A DNA stretch of 64,000 bases from Rattus norvegicus (GCF_036323735.1 NW_026947371.1:526501-590500); one strand, 5' to 3'. Shown: positions 1 to 12,900, counted from the first letter of the stretch. The notes: generated by a model from the sequence alone, not told the origin. Translations and numbers: made by a program.

Positions 1-1482
1 ATTTCTATTTTTAACTCCAGGGTGGTTTTGTATATTTCCTTCTCCTGTTTTGCAGTTTTTCCAGTAGTTCTTTAAGGTACTTTTGAGTTCACTCTTTCAG
101 GGATTCTACTTGTTTACTTCTGTATTTTCTATTGTCCTTTGTCTTCTTAAAGGAGTTATTTATGACCTTCTTAACACACTCCCCCGTCATGATAAAATGT
201 GAATTTAAATCTAGATCTTGCTTTTGTTTAGATATACACTGTTTGTTTTGATGGGAGAATTGGGTTCTGTTGTGCCTAAGTAGTCTTGATTTCTGTTGCT
301 TGTGTTCCTGACTAGCCATCAGGTTGTCTCTGTAGCTAGCTTCTCTTGGTCTTTCTGTCGGTGGTTGACCGCCCAGTAGGCTTGTGTGTCAGGATTGCTG
401 TAGACCTGTTTTCCTGTTTTGTTTTATCCAGTTATGGGAACAAAGTATTCTGTTCTCAGGCATGCAGTTGCTCCTGTCCACTCCCTTTCATCTTTCCCTG
501 TGGGCGGGAACAAGAAGGAAATTCCCATACTTCTCCTAGGTCCCACTGTAGGGTGGGGACATTGATGGCACAAAATGTTTTCCTCTTGAGTCAGGAATCT
601 TGGCAGAGTGTAGTCCTCTCTGGTTTCCCAAGAGTGTCTGCTTCTCTGAAGGTCTAGTTCCCCCACACTCAGGATTTTGGTACAAGGAGCTGTTTGACCA
701 GTTCAGTTCAGATCCAGGCACAGTCTGGAACATGGTGCTCCTTTAGATTTACTCCTCCTATATTCCTGTGTCCAGAAGCACTAGGCAGTTTTGTCTTGGG
801 CTAGAGGTGTGGGCAATGGTGGGCAGAAGTGGCAGTCTCTGTTCCTTGTACGCTTGGTATTGCCCACACTCCTGGGTGATCAGCTCTCTCTCCCACAGCA
901 TCTAGAATCAGGGAGCTCTGGGCCAGGACCACAGAAGTTCAGGAGCCTGCAAGAAACTGGAACTGACTGGTCCCAGGGCAGTTCTGCCTTTGTGTTTCCT
1001 GAGACCACCACTCAGCTCACTTCAAGCAGAAAAGTTTGATTCACCTCTTGTCTCAGGCCTGAAGTCACTCGTTGGGCTGACTTGCAGATTTCCATGAAGG
1101 CTGCAACCAAAAATGTTCTGCCCCTACTGCCCCTAGGTCCCTATTAACAGGAGGCCCAGATGGAGCTAGGTGTTTTTTTCTTGACTCAGGACAGTGAGCA
1201 GAGTTCTCAGGGGTTTCTGCCCCTCTGACAATCTAAGACTTCCTCAACCCACATGAGATTAGGGTGTAGAATAATGTTAGGACCAGTTCAGATCCAGGAG
1301 CAGTTTGTACTGCAGGGCTCCTGAAGCTTGACTACTCCTATATTCATGTGTCCAGAGGCACTCTGCAGTTTCCTCTTGGGCTAGGAATGTGTGCACCGGT
1401 GATCAGAAGTGGCAATCTCTCCTTCCCTGTGGTCTCAGTATTGCCCACTCTTCTGGGTGATCAGGTTTCTGTCCCACAGAGT
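1..1482 (-). mobile_element. L1 retrotransposon, 5' end only (ORF1 start and tandem 5' UTR), copy A
   Basis: The element reads leftwards and runs off the window edge. Positions 1-319 correspond to the start of L1 ORF1. The frame from the ATG at 319 is shifted relative to the usual ORF1 N-terminus, and the copy at 37640-37980 has the same shift. Positions 320-1482 are 5' UTR made of two related units about 580 bp apart: the block around 689-900 (ttcagatccaggcacagtct, then the TGTCCAGA-GCACT motif, then gggtgatcag) recurs around 1279-1480. Tandem units of about 600 bp are a known feature of rat L1 5' UTRs. The element ends where pseudogene sequence starts, at the same junction as in the copy at 39105. 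Confidence 0.85.
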
Positions 1483-3966
1483 TTCCAAAGGAGTTTCAAA
1501 TGTTCATTCCCTATCCTACAGGTCTCCAGTCTTTCCAATTCTCCTCCAAAGTGTATTGGAAAAGACCCTTCTGTTCAAGGGGAGTACAACAAATCCCATC
1601 AGACAAAGAGGGCTGCAAAAGTTCTTCTCTTAAAGGTTATCTCTGTGATTTCTCATATTCCACAAATGGATTAAATCCTGCCCTGTCTCCCCATGAGACT
1701 TTACTACCTTGGCCAGCTGCCAAAGCAGGGATCAGAGCCATGTCCACTCACAAAGACAGACAAAGATGCCTCCCATCTCCACCAAAGTGCCTTATGCAAT
1801 CTGCTTCGGGTAAAATGAGTTTGAAACCTGATTCTGCTGACAAAGGGAATTTCAGAAGTACCCTATTAAACCAAGAGGACCTTCAATGTCCTATACTATT
1901 AAAAATGGGCTTAAATAATCACTTATGGTCCAAGGGGGACAAAATCCCCAAGTGAACCTCATAACACACATACCAGCCCAAGCAGAGACAAAATTTTCTG
2001 CATTTACACCATTAGTTCAAGGACCACAGCCAGTTTCAGAAGGGGCTCTTGAGAATTCCAAACACGTGTAAGATGTGTTAGAAAATTCTGAGTCCACCCA
2101 AGGAACTCTTACGCCTTCCAAACATAAAAAAATATGTTCTAGCACCCTCACCATTTCCCCTTGTACTGCAAATGTCCCTATACAACAGAGAATTATTCAA
2201 ATATCTTCTACCACTGAAAAGGACCCACGTGACTTGTCATTAGGCTCAAAAGAGCCAGGTTTATCACAACACACAGTCAATGAGCCATGCAGGCTCCATA
2301 TTTATACAATGTGCAGAGAAGATAAAACATCTCCTACATCCTCAGGGGACTCTAGGTCATTTTGTCCTGAACGGAGAGGTTCCAAAATTTTCCACATATA
2401 AATCAGAGATGCTAGAATTTCCAAAACTGAGCAGTATTCTCTGAGTAGTACTCTATCTCATAAAGATTCTGTGAGACAAGAAACATCTACAAAAGAGTTC
2501 TACCCACAGCCACATCTTTAGGATTGGCTTGTGGATTGGACACATGTGCAAAAGATGTTCTAGGACATATTCCATCTGTAGAGAAGGTTATGGGTCGAAT
2601 CATATGTGAACCAGGAGTAGGGGAACATGATATGCAAACACCAGTGTCTGTAGCATCCCCGAAATCTGAGGAAAGGGATTCCTTGGATTCCATTAGTGCA
2701 AAAGAATGCATATGACCTCCGCAAACTTCACAGGAGTCTATAGAACTTCCTTATCTCCTCAAGATTAGCCATCTTCCCCAACTACAGAAGATGCTACACA
2801 CTCTTCCAAATATGCAGAAAGGGTTGCCTGTCCTTCTTTATACCCACAAGCGGACCCAGAACATTTGTAAAATACTTCAATGGCTCTGCACTTTTCCTTA
2901 CCTTCTGAAGGGGCCTTGGAACCTGTTTTTCCTGTCAAGCAGGCTAGGGAAACTGACTCTTCTATACGAAAGTCTGTTTCCTCTTCTCTAGCAAAAGAAA
3001 TATTTCTTGGAACTTCCTCAATTAGTCAACAATATGTAGAAACATCCTTATCTGCTCATGAGGCTCTCAGCCCTCTCACATATGCCCATGATGCTGTAGG
3101 AGAGGTCTCATCTTCAGAGGTAGCTCTAATACCTACACCCCATTTTGATGTCAGTCAGGATTTCTAAACATGTACAAGGTACATTAAGACCTTCCTCATC
3201 TGAGAAGGATGTCTTAGGATCTACTGCATCTGAACAGCATGCTTTACAACTATCCCCATCTACCCAAATAGATTTCTTTCACATGTCCACTCTGGGCAGA
3301 AATACTCGATATTCTCCCTCTACCAAAATGGACCACAGGCATCCAGTTTCTAGAAACAGTGTTTTAAGGTTTGTTCCTTCTGATGGAGTCTTGAAATATT
3401 TCTCCTCTAAGGAAGACAGTTTCAACCTTCCCCCTTCTGCCTAAAGAAATCTTGTGCTATCTTCTTCTGCAAAAGAGACACCAAAAGCTACAACTACTCC
3501 TCAGGTGAGTCCCACACATTCTCCATCTGTCCAAAGGGCCGTGGAATTTTCAAAAAATGACGAAGGAAATGTGGAAAGTTACCAATCCTTTCAAGGGAAT
3601 GCTGGACATCTCATGTCCTCCAAAGATGCTCAAAGTGATTTGTTATTGTGCAAATTAGACTTCAAAAATACAAAACCCTTTTATATTTCCAAAGGTCTGA
3701 CGGAATGTCCACATCAAAAAAAAATCATTTGGACCTTATGCCATTAGCCCATGCATCTAAAAATCAATCTGGCTCTAGTACTCTTCCTGGAATACATTGA
3801 CCACCAGCCATACATCCCCAGGACAATTGAAATCTAAAAAGGGGTATCTAGAAACTTTACCATCTGCCCAAAAGTCTTTAGGATGTTCAGCAACTTCTCC
3901 AAGAGCTCGGTGCACCTAGAGAACAAAATAACTATAGTCATCTTCCCAGGGTATTTTCCCTAGAAC
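1483..3966 (+). pseudogene. Unrecognised Ser/Thr/Pro-rich pseudogene, 3' part, copy A
   Basis: I do not recognise the gene. The stretch is a chain of plus-strand reading frames broken by stops and frameshifts (for example 2075-2401, 2524-2715, 2880-3167, 3145-3444, 3454-3747) that match the frames at 39106-41637 piece by piece. The predicted peptide is rich in Ser, Thr and Pro and, near 3190-3480, is built from degenerate units of about 10-12 residues that open with Pro-Ser or Ser-Ser (PSTQID, PSTKMD, PSDGVL, SSKEDS, PSAKRN). Copy A has damage of its own: TGA at 2713-2715 where copy B has CGA, and TAA at 3442-3444 where copy B has AAA. The 5' part lies beyond the left edge because an L1 sits in front of it. 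It could instead be long non-coding sequence with chance frames, but frame conservation between the copies argues for a coding origin. Confidence 0.6.
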
Positions 3967-5128
3967 CACATATTTCTTCTTTTATTTTATATCAAGACAG
4001 AAGGCCAGCTTCCTTCTCCCCATCTCTGATCTCTTCATCCTATCTGTTCTCCCTTCCAAATGGCTCTTTACTCCGAATTAGAGGCCAAATAGTAAACCAT
4101 AGATATATAGAAGGAATATCTGAGAGGTAGTTGCTGTCAAGATAAACCTTGTGATGTCACAGAGGAAGCTAGTGTTCTCCAGGATGCAAGAGATTTTTCA
4201 TGGAGGGTCTAATGATGATGTCACTGAGAAGTGCCATGGCCTACCTGCTGAACAGCTTTCCTTACATTGACCAGATTTGGAGGTGCCCTCTCCAGGAGTG
4301 TTTCCTGTGACACAGTAGAAATCTTTACATGCTACATCTCTCTAAAGCTGGAGACTTCTCTCTTCCGCATTAGTGATCACATGCTCTGAATGAAGAAAGT
4401 TATTCAGGGGTTTGTCATGGGTAGAAAAGATCTAGGAACAAGGAAGGAAGGAGATTCTACTCGAGATTTAATTTACTCCAATTTCCAACCTTCTGACATA
4501 AATTTCAATTCCCTAGGTTTAATCTGTTTCCTAGTTGCCACTATTTTCCCTACATACCTTTAATTGAATGAATATTGTGCTACATTTTGTGACTGGAAAT
4601 TCATGGACCATGGGCATCATTTATGTTCCTGCATGTGTATTCAAAAATTTCATTTTTCCAATTCCATTTTTGCAATGAATTTGTCAACTAATGGGGCCCA
4701 CTTATAGAGTGAATATAAGAGTGGAAATATAGTGTACCTACTTCAAATGATCAACTCCCCAATCCTTATTTTATCTATAAATTACCAGACATCAGTTAAG
4801 CAAAGGACAGCATGGACTATAGAATTTGGTTCTGTAGTTCTATTATATATCTTTTCTCTAATACCAACCTTCCTGTTTGTCCAGGGAAAGACTTGATGAT
4901 TTTGAATGTTTTACCATGATTCTTCCTTCAGGCCAAACATTAGTTTCTGGGTGATGGGCAGCAAGAGGAATGGCTTGAGGTCCAGTGAAACCTCAACTTC
5001 AGTAGGTTATGAGAACAGGAGGGAGTCTATTTGGCATTGTCATTTGTGGATCATATATTCTTGACCTAGTTAGGCACAATCCATGTAAATATTCCATCAA
5101 AAATCGTAGTTGTAGGAGCCACCAAAAG

Positions 5129-5366
5129 TATATATAAGTTTAAAAGTATATATAAAGTATATATATATGATAGATAGATAGATATAGATATAGGTATAGA
5201 TAGATATAGAAATAGGTATAGATATAGTTATAGATATAGATGATATAGATATAGTTATAGATGATATAGATATATATTTTAGGTATAGATATAGATGATA
5301 TAGATATAGATAAAGATATAGAGATAGAGATAGATAGATATAGATAGATATAGATATATAGATATA
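5129..5366. repeat. TA/GATA microsatellite of monomer A1
   Basis: A compound tract of TATA runs followed by interrupted GATA/GATATA units. It sits between the conserved flank ccaccaaaag and the L1 3' UTR flank caccaaaactagata. Confidence 0.95.
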
Positions 5367-6180
5367 CCAGGCACCAAAACTAGATAGGATGATTGAAGCT
5401 AAGAAGATCATACTGCCAGGAACTGGATATAGATCATTCATGAGAGAACCAGCTAGAGCATGTCAAATACAGAAGTGAATGTTAGTGGCAAACCAGAGAA
5501 CTGAAAATGGACCTCTTGTTTTAAGATGATAAGAAAGGATTACAACTGAATGGACTTTCAAACCCATAAGAACAACAATTCAACTAAGTAGAGATTTCTG
5601 GTACTAAACCAATATTCAAAGACTGGGCATAGACAGACTATGGCTCCAACTGCATAGGTATCAGAGTATGGTCTTGTTGAGCCCCAATGGAAGGAGAAGC
5701 CCTTGCTCCTCCCTAGGTTTGCCTCCCAATTCAAGGAAATGTCAAGGTACAGTAAGGGGGGTTATAGAAGAATGTTAGTGGGACTGTTTAGGGATCTCAT
5801 GGACAGGAAACTGGGATAAAAATAACATTTGAAATGTAAATATAAAAATATCCAATTAGGAAAAGTAATAAAAATTGCTTAAAAAATAAAAAAAAATATG
5901 ACAGAAAAAAAGAAAAGTTAACTGCCAGCTAATCATACCTATTGACTCAGAAATCTAAATGGTAACTGTCAGGGAATGGTAGTCAGAGTAATACTAGTGG
6001 AAAGACTGAGATGAAGAAATCTCAAATAGAAGCACTTCTCTCTCCCAGTTATCAGTGTCAGACCCAAACTTCACTATAGGAATCCAAAGCAAGGAGGACT
6101 GTACTCTGAGCTGAGGACACAATACTTGTCTTTCCCTTCTTCCTTAGGACCTTTCTCTTCTGGGAAAAATTATAAAAGCC

Positions 6181-6330
6181 ATGAGCTCTCACAGAACAAC
6201 TGGGCCCTTTCCAACACCTGGATTTTGGAATAAAGAAATGAATGATATAAACTCTCTGACATCAAGGAAACATAACAAGAAGGGATGTCCAGATGCTTCT
6301 GGGAAGCCCTCGTTCCTGGTTCCCTTATGA
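6181..6330 (+). other. Short ATG reading frame after an acceptor-like site in monomer A1
   Basis: A pyrimidine-rich tract ending CTTCCTTAG|GACC (about 6135-6152) is followed by AAAGCC-ATGAGC, a good initiation context. The frame opens with MSSHRTTGPFPTPGFWNKEM and continues through NDINSLTSRK to a stop at about 6328. Equivalent ATGs lie at 8369, 43676, 46287, 48467 (TGTGC variant), 51288 and 52770, mostly shortened by stops or indels. It looks like a remnant exon, and I see no evidence that it is expressed. Confidence 0.35.
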
Positions 6331-6405
6331 TAAGATTCAGATAAAGGCTATCTCTTCAGCAAACCAAGTCAACCCATAAACAGGGCTCACTGAGCTTTCC
6401 TCTGG

Positions 6406-7498
6406 GCCAAGTATTTTGTTTTATTTTTTTATACAAATACACTCCCAATTGGTTCTTTATTCTGAATTGAAGGCCAATTATGAAACCCTGGAGGTACTGA
6501 AGGAATATCCAAGAGTCTGTTGCTGTCAGCACAACACTTGTGACATCACAGAAGAAGTTAGGGCTCTCCAGGATACAAGAGATTTTACATGGAGGGCTTA
6601 ATGTTGATGTCACTGAGAATTGCCATAGCCTACCTGCTAAATGATTTCCTTACATTGACCAGATTTGGAGGTGCCATTTCCAAGAGTGTCTCCTGTGACA
6701 CAGTAGAAACCTTTACATATTCATCTCTCTAAAACTAGAGACGTCTCTCTGCTTCATTAGTGGGTACATGCTCTGAATAGAGATAGTTTGTTAGGGGCTT
6801 GGCATGGGTAGAAAAAGATCTAGGAACAAGGAGTGAAGGAGATTCTTCTGGAGATTAATTATTTCCCCAGGTCCAATCTTTTGACATATAGTTCAATTCC
6901 CTAGGTTTCGTCAGTTTTCCATATGCCAGTATTTTCCCCACAGAACTTTAACCGAGTGAATATTGTTTTACATTTTCTGATTGTACATTAATTGACAGGA
7001 GACATATATATTCCTGCATGTGTACTCAAAAATTTCATTTTTACAATTCCATTTTTTTTGCAATGAATTCGATAACAAACTTGGCCCAACTATAGAGTGA
7101 CTAAACAGTGGAAATGTTGTGTACATACGTCAAATGATCAACTCCCAAATCCTTATTTGATCCTAATATTACCAGACATCAATAAAGCAAAGGACCACAT
7201 GGACTATACAATTCAGTTCTCTAGTCACCTTTGATATCTGTACTACAAAATCTACCTCCTGTATTCTGATTGCCAGACTTGAAGGTTTTAGATATTTTAC
7301 CATGATTCTTTCTTAAGGCCAATATAAGAAACAGGAAGATGGCAGGGTGAAGAAAGCTAGAGGAACAGTGAAACCTCAACTTCAAGTACAGGAAAGAGTC
7401 TATATAACATTGTCATTTGTAAATGGTACATTCTTGACCTAGTTGTGCAGAATCCATGTTAACATTCCACCTAACCAAATAGCTGGAGGAGGCACCAA

Positions 7499-7557
<59 letters not shown>

Positions 7558-8586
7558 TGTATATCAGTCACCAGTAATAGATAAGATTTATGAAGCTAAG
7601 AAGTGCATTCTGCCAGAAAACGGATTTAGATATGTTTTGAGAGACACAACTACAGCATGTCAAATAAAGAAGTGAATGCTAGTGGCAAACCAATGAACTG
7701 AAAATGGACCTCATTTTGGTAGAATTTGAAAAAGACTAACATGAGCTGAAGGAACCTTCAACCCCATAAGAACAACAATGCTAATGAAACAAAGTTTTCT
7801 GGTACGAGACTAATATTGAAAGACTCTACGTGAACAGACCTATGTCTCCAACTCCAGAGAATGGCCTTGTTGGGCACCAGTGGAAGAAGAAGCCCTTGGT
7901 ACTCTCTTGGTTTGATTCACAGTTAAAGAGAATTTGAAGGGACAGTAAGGGGGGGGTTATAGAAGAAGTTGAGAAGGACCGGTTAGGGATCTAATGGGAG
8001 GAAACTCTTAAAGGGAATAATATTATAATTGTAAATAGAGAAATAAACATTTAAAAAGACAAATAAATTTGTAAAAATTAAAAAAAATAAGATATAAAAG
8101 AAAAGAAAACTGACAGCTAAACACAGCTATTGACACAGAAATCTAATGGGTCACTCTCAGGGAATGGTAGTCAGAGAAATAATACTGGAAAGACTGAGAT
8201 GGTGAAGTCTCAACTAGAAACACTTCTCTTTCCCGATATCAGTGTCAGACACAAACTAAACAATAGATATAAATAGCATGGAGGAGTTTACTTTGAGCTA
8301 GGGACAAAATACTTGTTCTTCCCTTCTTCCTTAGGTCCTTTTTCTTCTTGTCAAAAAGAATAATAGCCATGAGCTCTCAGAAAGAAAACTGTGCCCTTCC
8401 CAACACTTTTGAAATAAAGTAATGATAGAAACTCTCTGAGTTCAAGGAACCATAATATTCAGGGAAGTCCAGATGCTTCTGAGAGTTTCCCAGCTCTTGA
8501 TTCCCATATGTGGAAGGCTCAGGTCAAGGCTGTCTCTTAAGAGAACCCACTCAACCCCTACAAAGGTCTCATGTAACTTTACCATG
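6406..8586 (+). repeat. Macrosatellite monomer A2
   Basis: The second unit of array A, with the same landmark order as A1. The site-1 microsatellite is a pure TG run (7500-7564). The L1 3' UTR segment runs from about 7565 to 8100. The acceptor-like tract CTTCCTTAG is near 8335 and the ATG is at 8369, but the frame behind it is shortened by a small deletion. Divergence from A1 is plainly visible, with many substitutions and short indels, so the array is not freshly homogenised. Confidence 0.85.
7500..7564. repeat. TG microsatellite of monomer A2
   Basis: An almost perfect (GT)n between aggcaccaaaa and atcagtcaccagtaatag. It occupies the site that holds GATA in A1. Confidence 0.97.
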
Positions 8587-9210
8587 GACCACACATTTCT
8601 TCTTTTTTATACCAAGACAGAAGGCCAGGTTCCTTCTCCCCATCTCTGATCTCTTCATCCTCTTTTTTTTCTCTCTCAAATGGCTGTTTATTCTGAATTA
8701 CAGATCAATTAGTAAACTCTAGAGGTACTGATGGAATATCTAAGAGGCAGATGATGTCACAACACTTGTGACATCACAGAAGAAACTAGGGCTCTCCAGG
8801 ATACAAGAGATTTTTAATGGAGGGCCTAATGATGATGTCACTGAGACTTGCTATGGCCTACCTGCTGAACAGATTTCCTTACATTGACCAGGTTCAAGAG
8901 TGCCTTTTCCAGAAGAGTCTCTTGCGAAACAGTTGAAACCATTACATACTACATCTCTCTAAATCTATAGATTTCTCTTGGCCTCATTAGTGGTTACATG
9001 CTCTGAATGAAGATAGTTAGTCAGGGACTTGACATGGGTAGAAATCACTTAGGAACATAAAGTATAGGAGATTCTTCTACATAACATTTTTATTCCCAGG
9101 TTCATTCCAGTGACATACAGTTAAATTTTCTAGGTTTTCTCTGTTTCCCAATGGGCAGTATTTCCCTATAGACCATTAATTTATTGAATATTGTATTACA
9201 AAAAAATGTG
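8587..9210 (+). repeat. Macrosatellite monomer A3, truncated
   Basis: This unit matches the first ~620 bp of the other monomers, up to the 'tgaatattgtattac' block. Homology then stops at about 9210, where unrelated sequence begins. This is the right-hand edge of duplication copy A. Confidence 0.8.
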
Positions 9211-10105
9211 ATCATGTTTTAGTTTTCTTCTCTTGCATAGTGTTGAAAAAGTGATACCCAATACAGTATTAGAACAAATATTACATAGTAACCTAAAGAA
9301 AACAAATTATTCCCAAGGCCAACATAACTTCATTAGTAAGCAATTTGATTTTACAGAGAAATGGTTAAGTATTTTACTATTTATCTTCAAAAATACTCTT
9401 ATAAGAATCTTTAAAAAAAACAGTAATATAAACATCTGTATAAAAATGTCATCTGCTTCAAATTATCAGAATGCACATCTGTGATTGGGAATCATTATTA
9501 AATCCTATCAGGAAGCAGAGGGTAAAACTGGTTCAGAAAGCAGTCATCAACAGTCCAGCATTTGTGACAGTCACACCATAAGTCTGTGCTGCCATTGTTC
9601 TTGATCCCTGACCTTAAAAGATCCCAGCCTTTCTGAACTACCAATTGTTCCATACATTGTTTTTTATAACAGAGTCAGTACGGAAAAGATCTTAGCCAGC
9701 TTCACAATCAATTTTATTTTTCCAAATGCTTTTTAAGGGTTGTGGTCCTTTTTAAGGGTTGTGACAATTCTAAATTTCCTTGGTCAACGATAGAAGCACT
9801 GATCTACCCCAGGGGCAATTGCTAAAAGACCTGGACCACGGTTATTGCAAATGCCAATGGCTCTGCCCTCTGAGTGGTGGGAAGCTCCATGAGGATTTTC
9901 ATGCTCTTCTTAGATTAAGAGAGAATGATTGCAATAACTGAGTGACACTCTGTGTGAAGTTCTCATGGGGTTCATGACTCACCAAGGTCCAAGGAGACTG
10001 TGCTGAAGAGTGGGCCATACCCCAGGAATTCTAAAGCTGTTTGTAAAGCCTCCTTCACAGGCCTTGGCCATATTCCATGTCAGAATCAGTTTTGAACTAT
10101 GCTTT
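9211..10105. other. Unassigned spacer
   Basis: I see no gene or recognisable repeat. An 83-codon frame at 9233-9484 is AT-rich and Lys/Asn/Ile-heavy, with no recognisable domain. A short duplicated phrase (tttttaagggttgtg, near 9730 and 9750) is the only local structure. Confidence 0.5.
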
Positions 10106-10440
10106 TACCCTGGATAGAATTTCAAATACTATAAAGAATAGGGATAGTGGGCAGCCTTACATTGCCCTTGATTTAATGGAATTGCTTTATGTTTCTTTCC
10201 CTTTAGATTGATGTTGGGTACCGGCCTGCTGTCCATTGCATCTATTATGTTTCTGCATAGGAATCATATCCCTGATTGGTCTCATGCTTTAAACATGAAT
10301 GGGGGTTGGAATATTTTTGCAAGCTTTTTCAGTATATAATGAGATTATCATGTGGTTTTTCTCTTTCAGTTTCACTTTATAGTGAAATATATTGATGGAT
10401 TTTCAGAAAATGAACCATACCTGCCTCCCACTAGAAATTA
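10106..10440 (-). mobile_element. L1 ORF2 fragment, antisense
   Basis: Decayed sequence of the L1 reverse-transcriptase region in reverse orientation. It contains the antisense of the block in which L1 ORF2 reads through TM-rich and AFDKI-type segments: gatagtgggcagccttacat, then ccctttagattgatgttggg. It is fragmentary and abuts a plus-strand L1 piece. Confidence 0.55.
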
Positions 10441-11363
10441 ATAATTACACAGCATAAACTACAGAAAGTATCTCACATTTACATGCATACTCCAATAGCT
10501 CCCCAGAAAACAAAAACAAAAAATACAAACAAAAAAAACATGCACCCCACTGAAGAGAAGTAATACTCACATACCTTCTCAAACATCCCAATCGAAAACA
10601 CAAAAACCAAAAAACATGCAAGCAAAAAAACCATGCTTCCGCAACATCTCATTAATACCTTTAAGCATTAATGTCCTCTACTCAACAGTAAAAGGACACA
10701 GGATAACACAATGGATTTAAAAAGAGGAAACATCCTTCTGTTGCACCCAAGAAACACAATCCAGGTACCGAGCTAGACACAACCTCAGACCAAGGGGTTG
10801 GAAAAGTTTTTCCAAGCAAATGGACACAAGAAACAAGATGGTGTAACCATTCTAACATCCAGCAAATCAGACTTTCTACCAAAGGTAATGAATAGAGACT
10901 GGGAAGGACACTTATTATGCATCAGAGGAAATATCCACCAAAATGGCATCTCAATTCTGGATGTCTATAAGACAAAGACAAAAGCAGCAATATTGGTGAG
11001 AGAAATATTGCTGAAGTTTAAATATCACATCGAAGCTCAACATTAATAGTGGGGTCCATCAATGTCCCACTCTCACTAAGGGCAGACCATTGAAACAGAA
11101 ACTAAAAAAATAAATAAATAAATAAATGATGTCCCTAACACGGGGTTCAATTAAATTGACCACACTGATATCTACAGAATAGTTCACATGAACACAAAAG
11201 TATACACTCTCTTTTCAGTACCTCATGGAACCTTATCCTAAACTGACCTTGTTCTCCCACTATAAACAAGCCACAACGGAAACAGAAAGACTATGCTAAG
11301 CATTGGATCTTCTCAGATCGCCAGGGATTAAAACTGGACTTCAACAATAAGAAAAAATATATA

Positions 11364-11443
11364 GGGGTTGGGGATTTAGCTCAGTGGTAGAGCGCTTGCT
11401 TAGCAAGTGCAAGGCCCTGGGTTTGATCCCCAGCTCCGAAAAA

Positions 11444-11452
<9 letters not shown>
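11364..11452 (+). mobile_element. ID SINE (BC1-type)
   Basis: A full ID core starts ggggttggggatttagctca and ends gatccccagctccg, followed by a 14-base A-tail. It contains the tRNA-Ala-derived A box (tagctcagtggtag) and B box (gggtttgatcc) for RNA polymerase III. It is inserted in a decayed L1. High ID copy number is typical of rat. A TA array is joined directly to the A-tail. Confidence 0.95.

Positions 11453-11511
<59 letters not shown>
11453..11511. repeat. TA microsatellite on the ID tail
   Basis: A perfect (TA)n run of about 59 bp that continues directly from the A-tail of the ID element. Confidence 0.97.
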
Positions 11512-11514
<3 letters not shown>

Positions 11515-12599
11515 TTGAAATTCAATAGCTCCAAACTGAAGAACCACAAGTTCAGAGAAGACAAGAAAAAGAAAAAGCATTCCTAGAATTTAATGAAAAT
11601 GAAGGCACAGATTCCCCAAACTTAAGGGACGTAAGGAAAGCAGTGTTAAGGGGAACATGCATATGCAGCACAGGGAGCTTTCATAAAGAAATCAGAGTGA
11701 CCGCACACTAGCAACTTCCCAGCATATCCTAAATCTCTAAAATAAAAATAAGCAAATACATATTAAAGTAGGGGACAGAAAGAAATGATCAAACTCGGGG
11801 TGAGAGTGATCCATCAGAAACAAAGTTAATACAAAAATTAACAAAAAGTAGAGCTAGTTCCTTGGGAAAATCAAGCAGACATACAAAGCCCTAAACAAAT
11901 AATGTAATAGGAGGTAAGACAGCATCCAAATAACAAAATCAGAAATGAATAGGGAGCCGCATAGATGGACACTGATGAAAGTCACAGAATCATTAGGTGT
12001 CAAAAACCTGCTGTCTGCAAAATTAGAATCTCTGAATTAAATGGATGATTGTATCGAAGGATAACACTGACCACAGGTAAACTGAGGTCAGATAAACTAT
12101 GTGAATAGCTCTACAACACTTAAAGAGTAATTTAACCTTTAAACAGTAATTAAAAGTTTCCCCACTGTAAAATTCCCAGGGCCAGATTGATTGAGCACAG
12201 ACTTCTACCAGATTTTCAAAGATATCTCAACCTACGCCTAAACACAGAAACAGAAGGAAAATAGCCAATCTGATTCCATGACAGCATTGTCGCCCTGACA
12301 CCAAAATCACAAATCAACTCAACAAAGAAAGAATTTCAGACGAATTCCCTGACGAACATTGGTGGAAAAAAGACTAGGTAAAATGCTTGAAAACAAAATC
12401 CAAGGACATTTCAATCCGCCATCCAGCGACATTTAGTAGGCTTGCTCCTGAGGATGCAGGAGTGGATCAATCGATGAAAACTGATCAAAGAAATCCACCA
12501 TATTAACAAACTGAACTGAAAAAAAAATTCTGCCCTCAGCACTTTCCATTAACGTGGGAGCTCTCCTTTGATTTTACTTTTTGGTAGTTGCATATCATG

Positions 12600-12601
<2 letters not shown>

Positions 12602-12661
<60 letters not shown>

Positions 12662-12900
12662 ACATATTAAATTGTTATATCTTAATATTATAATATATAA
12701 CTAATATTAATATATTATATTAATATTAACATTTTGTATTATACATTAAATTATATTAATATGGTAAATATAATTAATATTGATATGTTATGTTACAATA
12801 TTAAATTAATAAATAGTGATATAATAAATTAAATGAAATATTACATTAATATTTCAAAATTAATATATTAATTATTAATATATTTAATATGAATTTTTAA
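12602..12900. repeat. TA array and AT-only tract
   Basis: Positions 12602-12658 are (TA)n. Positions 12659-12900 are almost purely A and T, with many short inverted motifs of the taatatta/aatatatt type. The tract lies inside the decayed L1. Confidence 0.9.

Larger units (their letters stand above)
3967..6405 (+). repeat. Macrosatellite monomer A1
   Basis: This is the first ~2.4-kb unit after pseudogene copy A. Landmarks shared with the other monomers, in order: the ttctt..ataccaagacagaaggcc block; gatgtcacag..gaagc; ctgccatggcctacctgctg (here gtgccatgg); acattgaccag; tgtactcaaaaattt; taccagacatcag; a microsatellite (5129-5366, TA then GATA); an L1 3' UTR segment (5367-5890); a pyrimidine tract ending in CCTTAG near 6148; and an ATG at 6181 after AAAGCC. 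Its 5' boundary with the pseudogene is the same as that of monomer B1 at 41638. Confidence 0.85.

Noticed and set aside
3967..9210. CRISPR-like or phage-type repeat array
   Set aside because: The units are kilobase-sized, diverged and rodent-specific, with L1 and SINE content. It is a eukaryotic macrosatellite.
11364..11438. tRNA-like gene with A and B boxes
   Set aside because: It is an ID SINE derived from tRNA-Ala. It has the ID-specific 3' part and an A-tail, so I do not call a tRNA. The same applies to 56165-56240.
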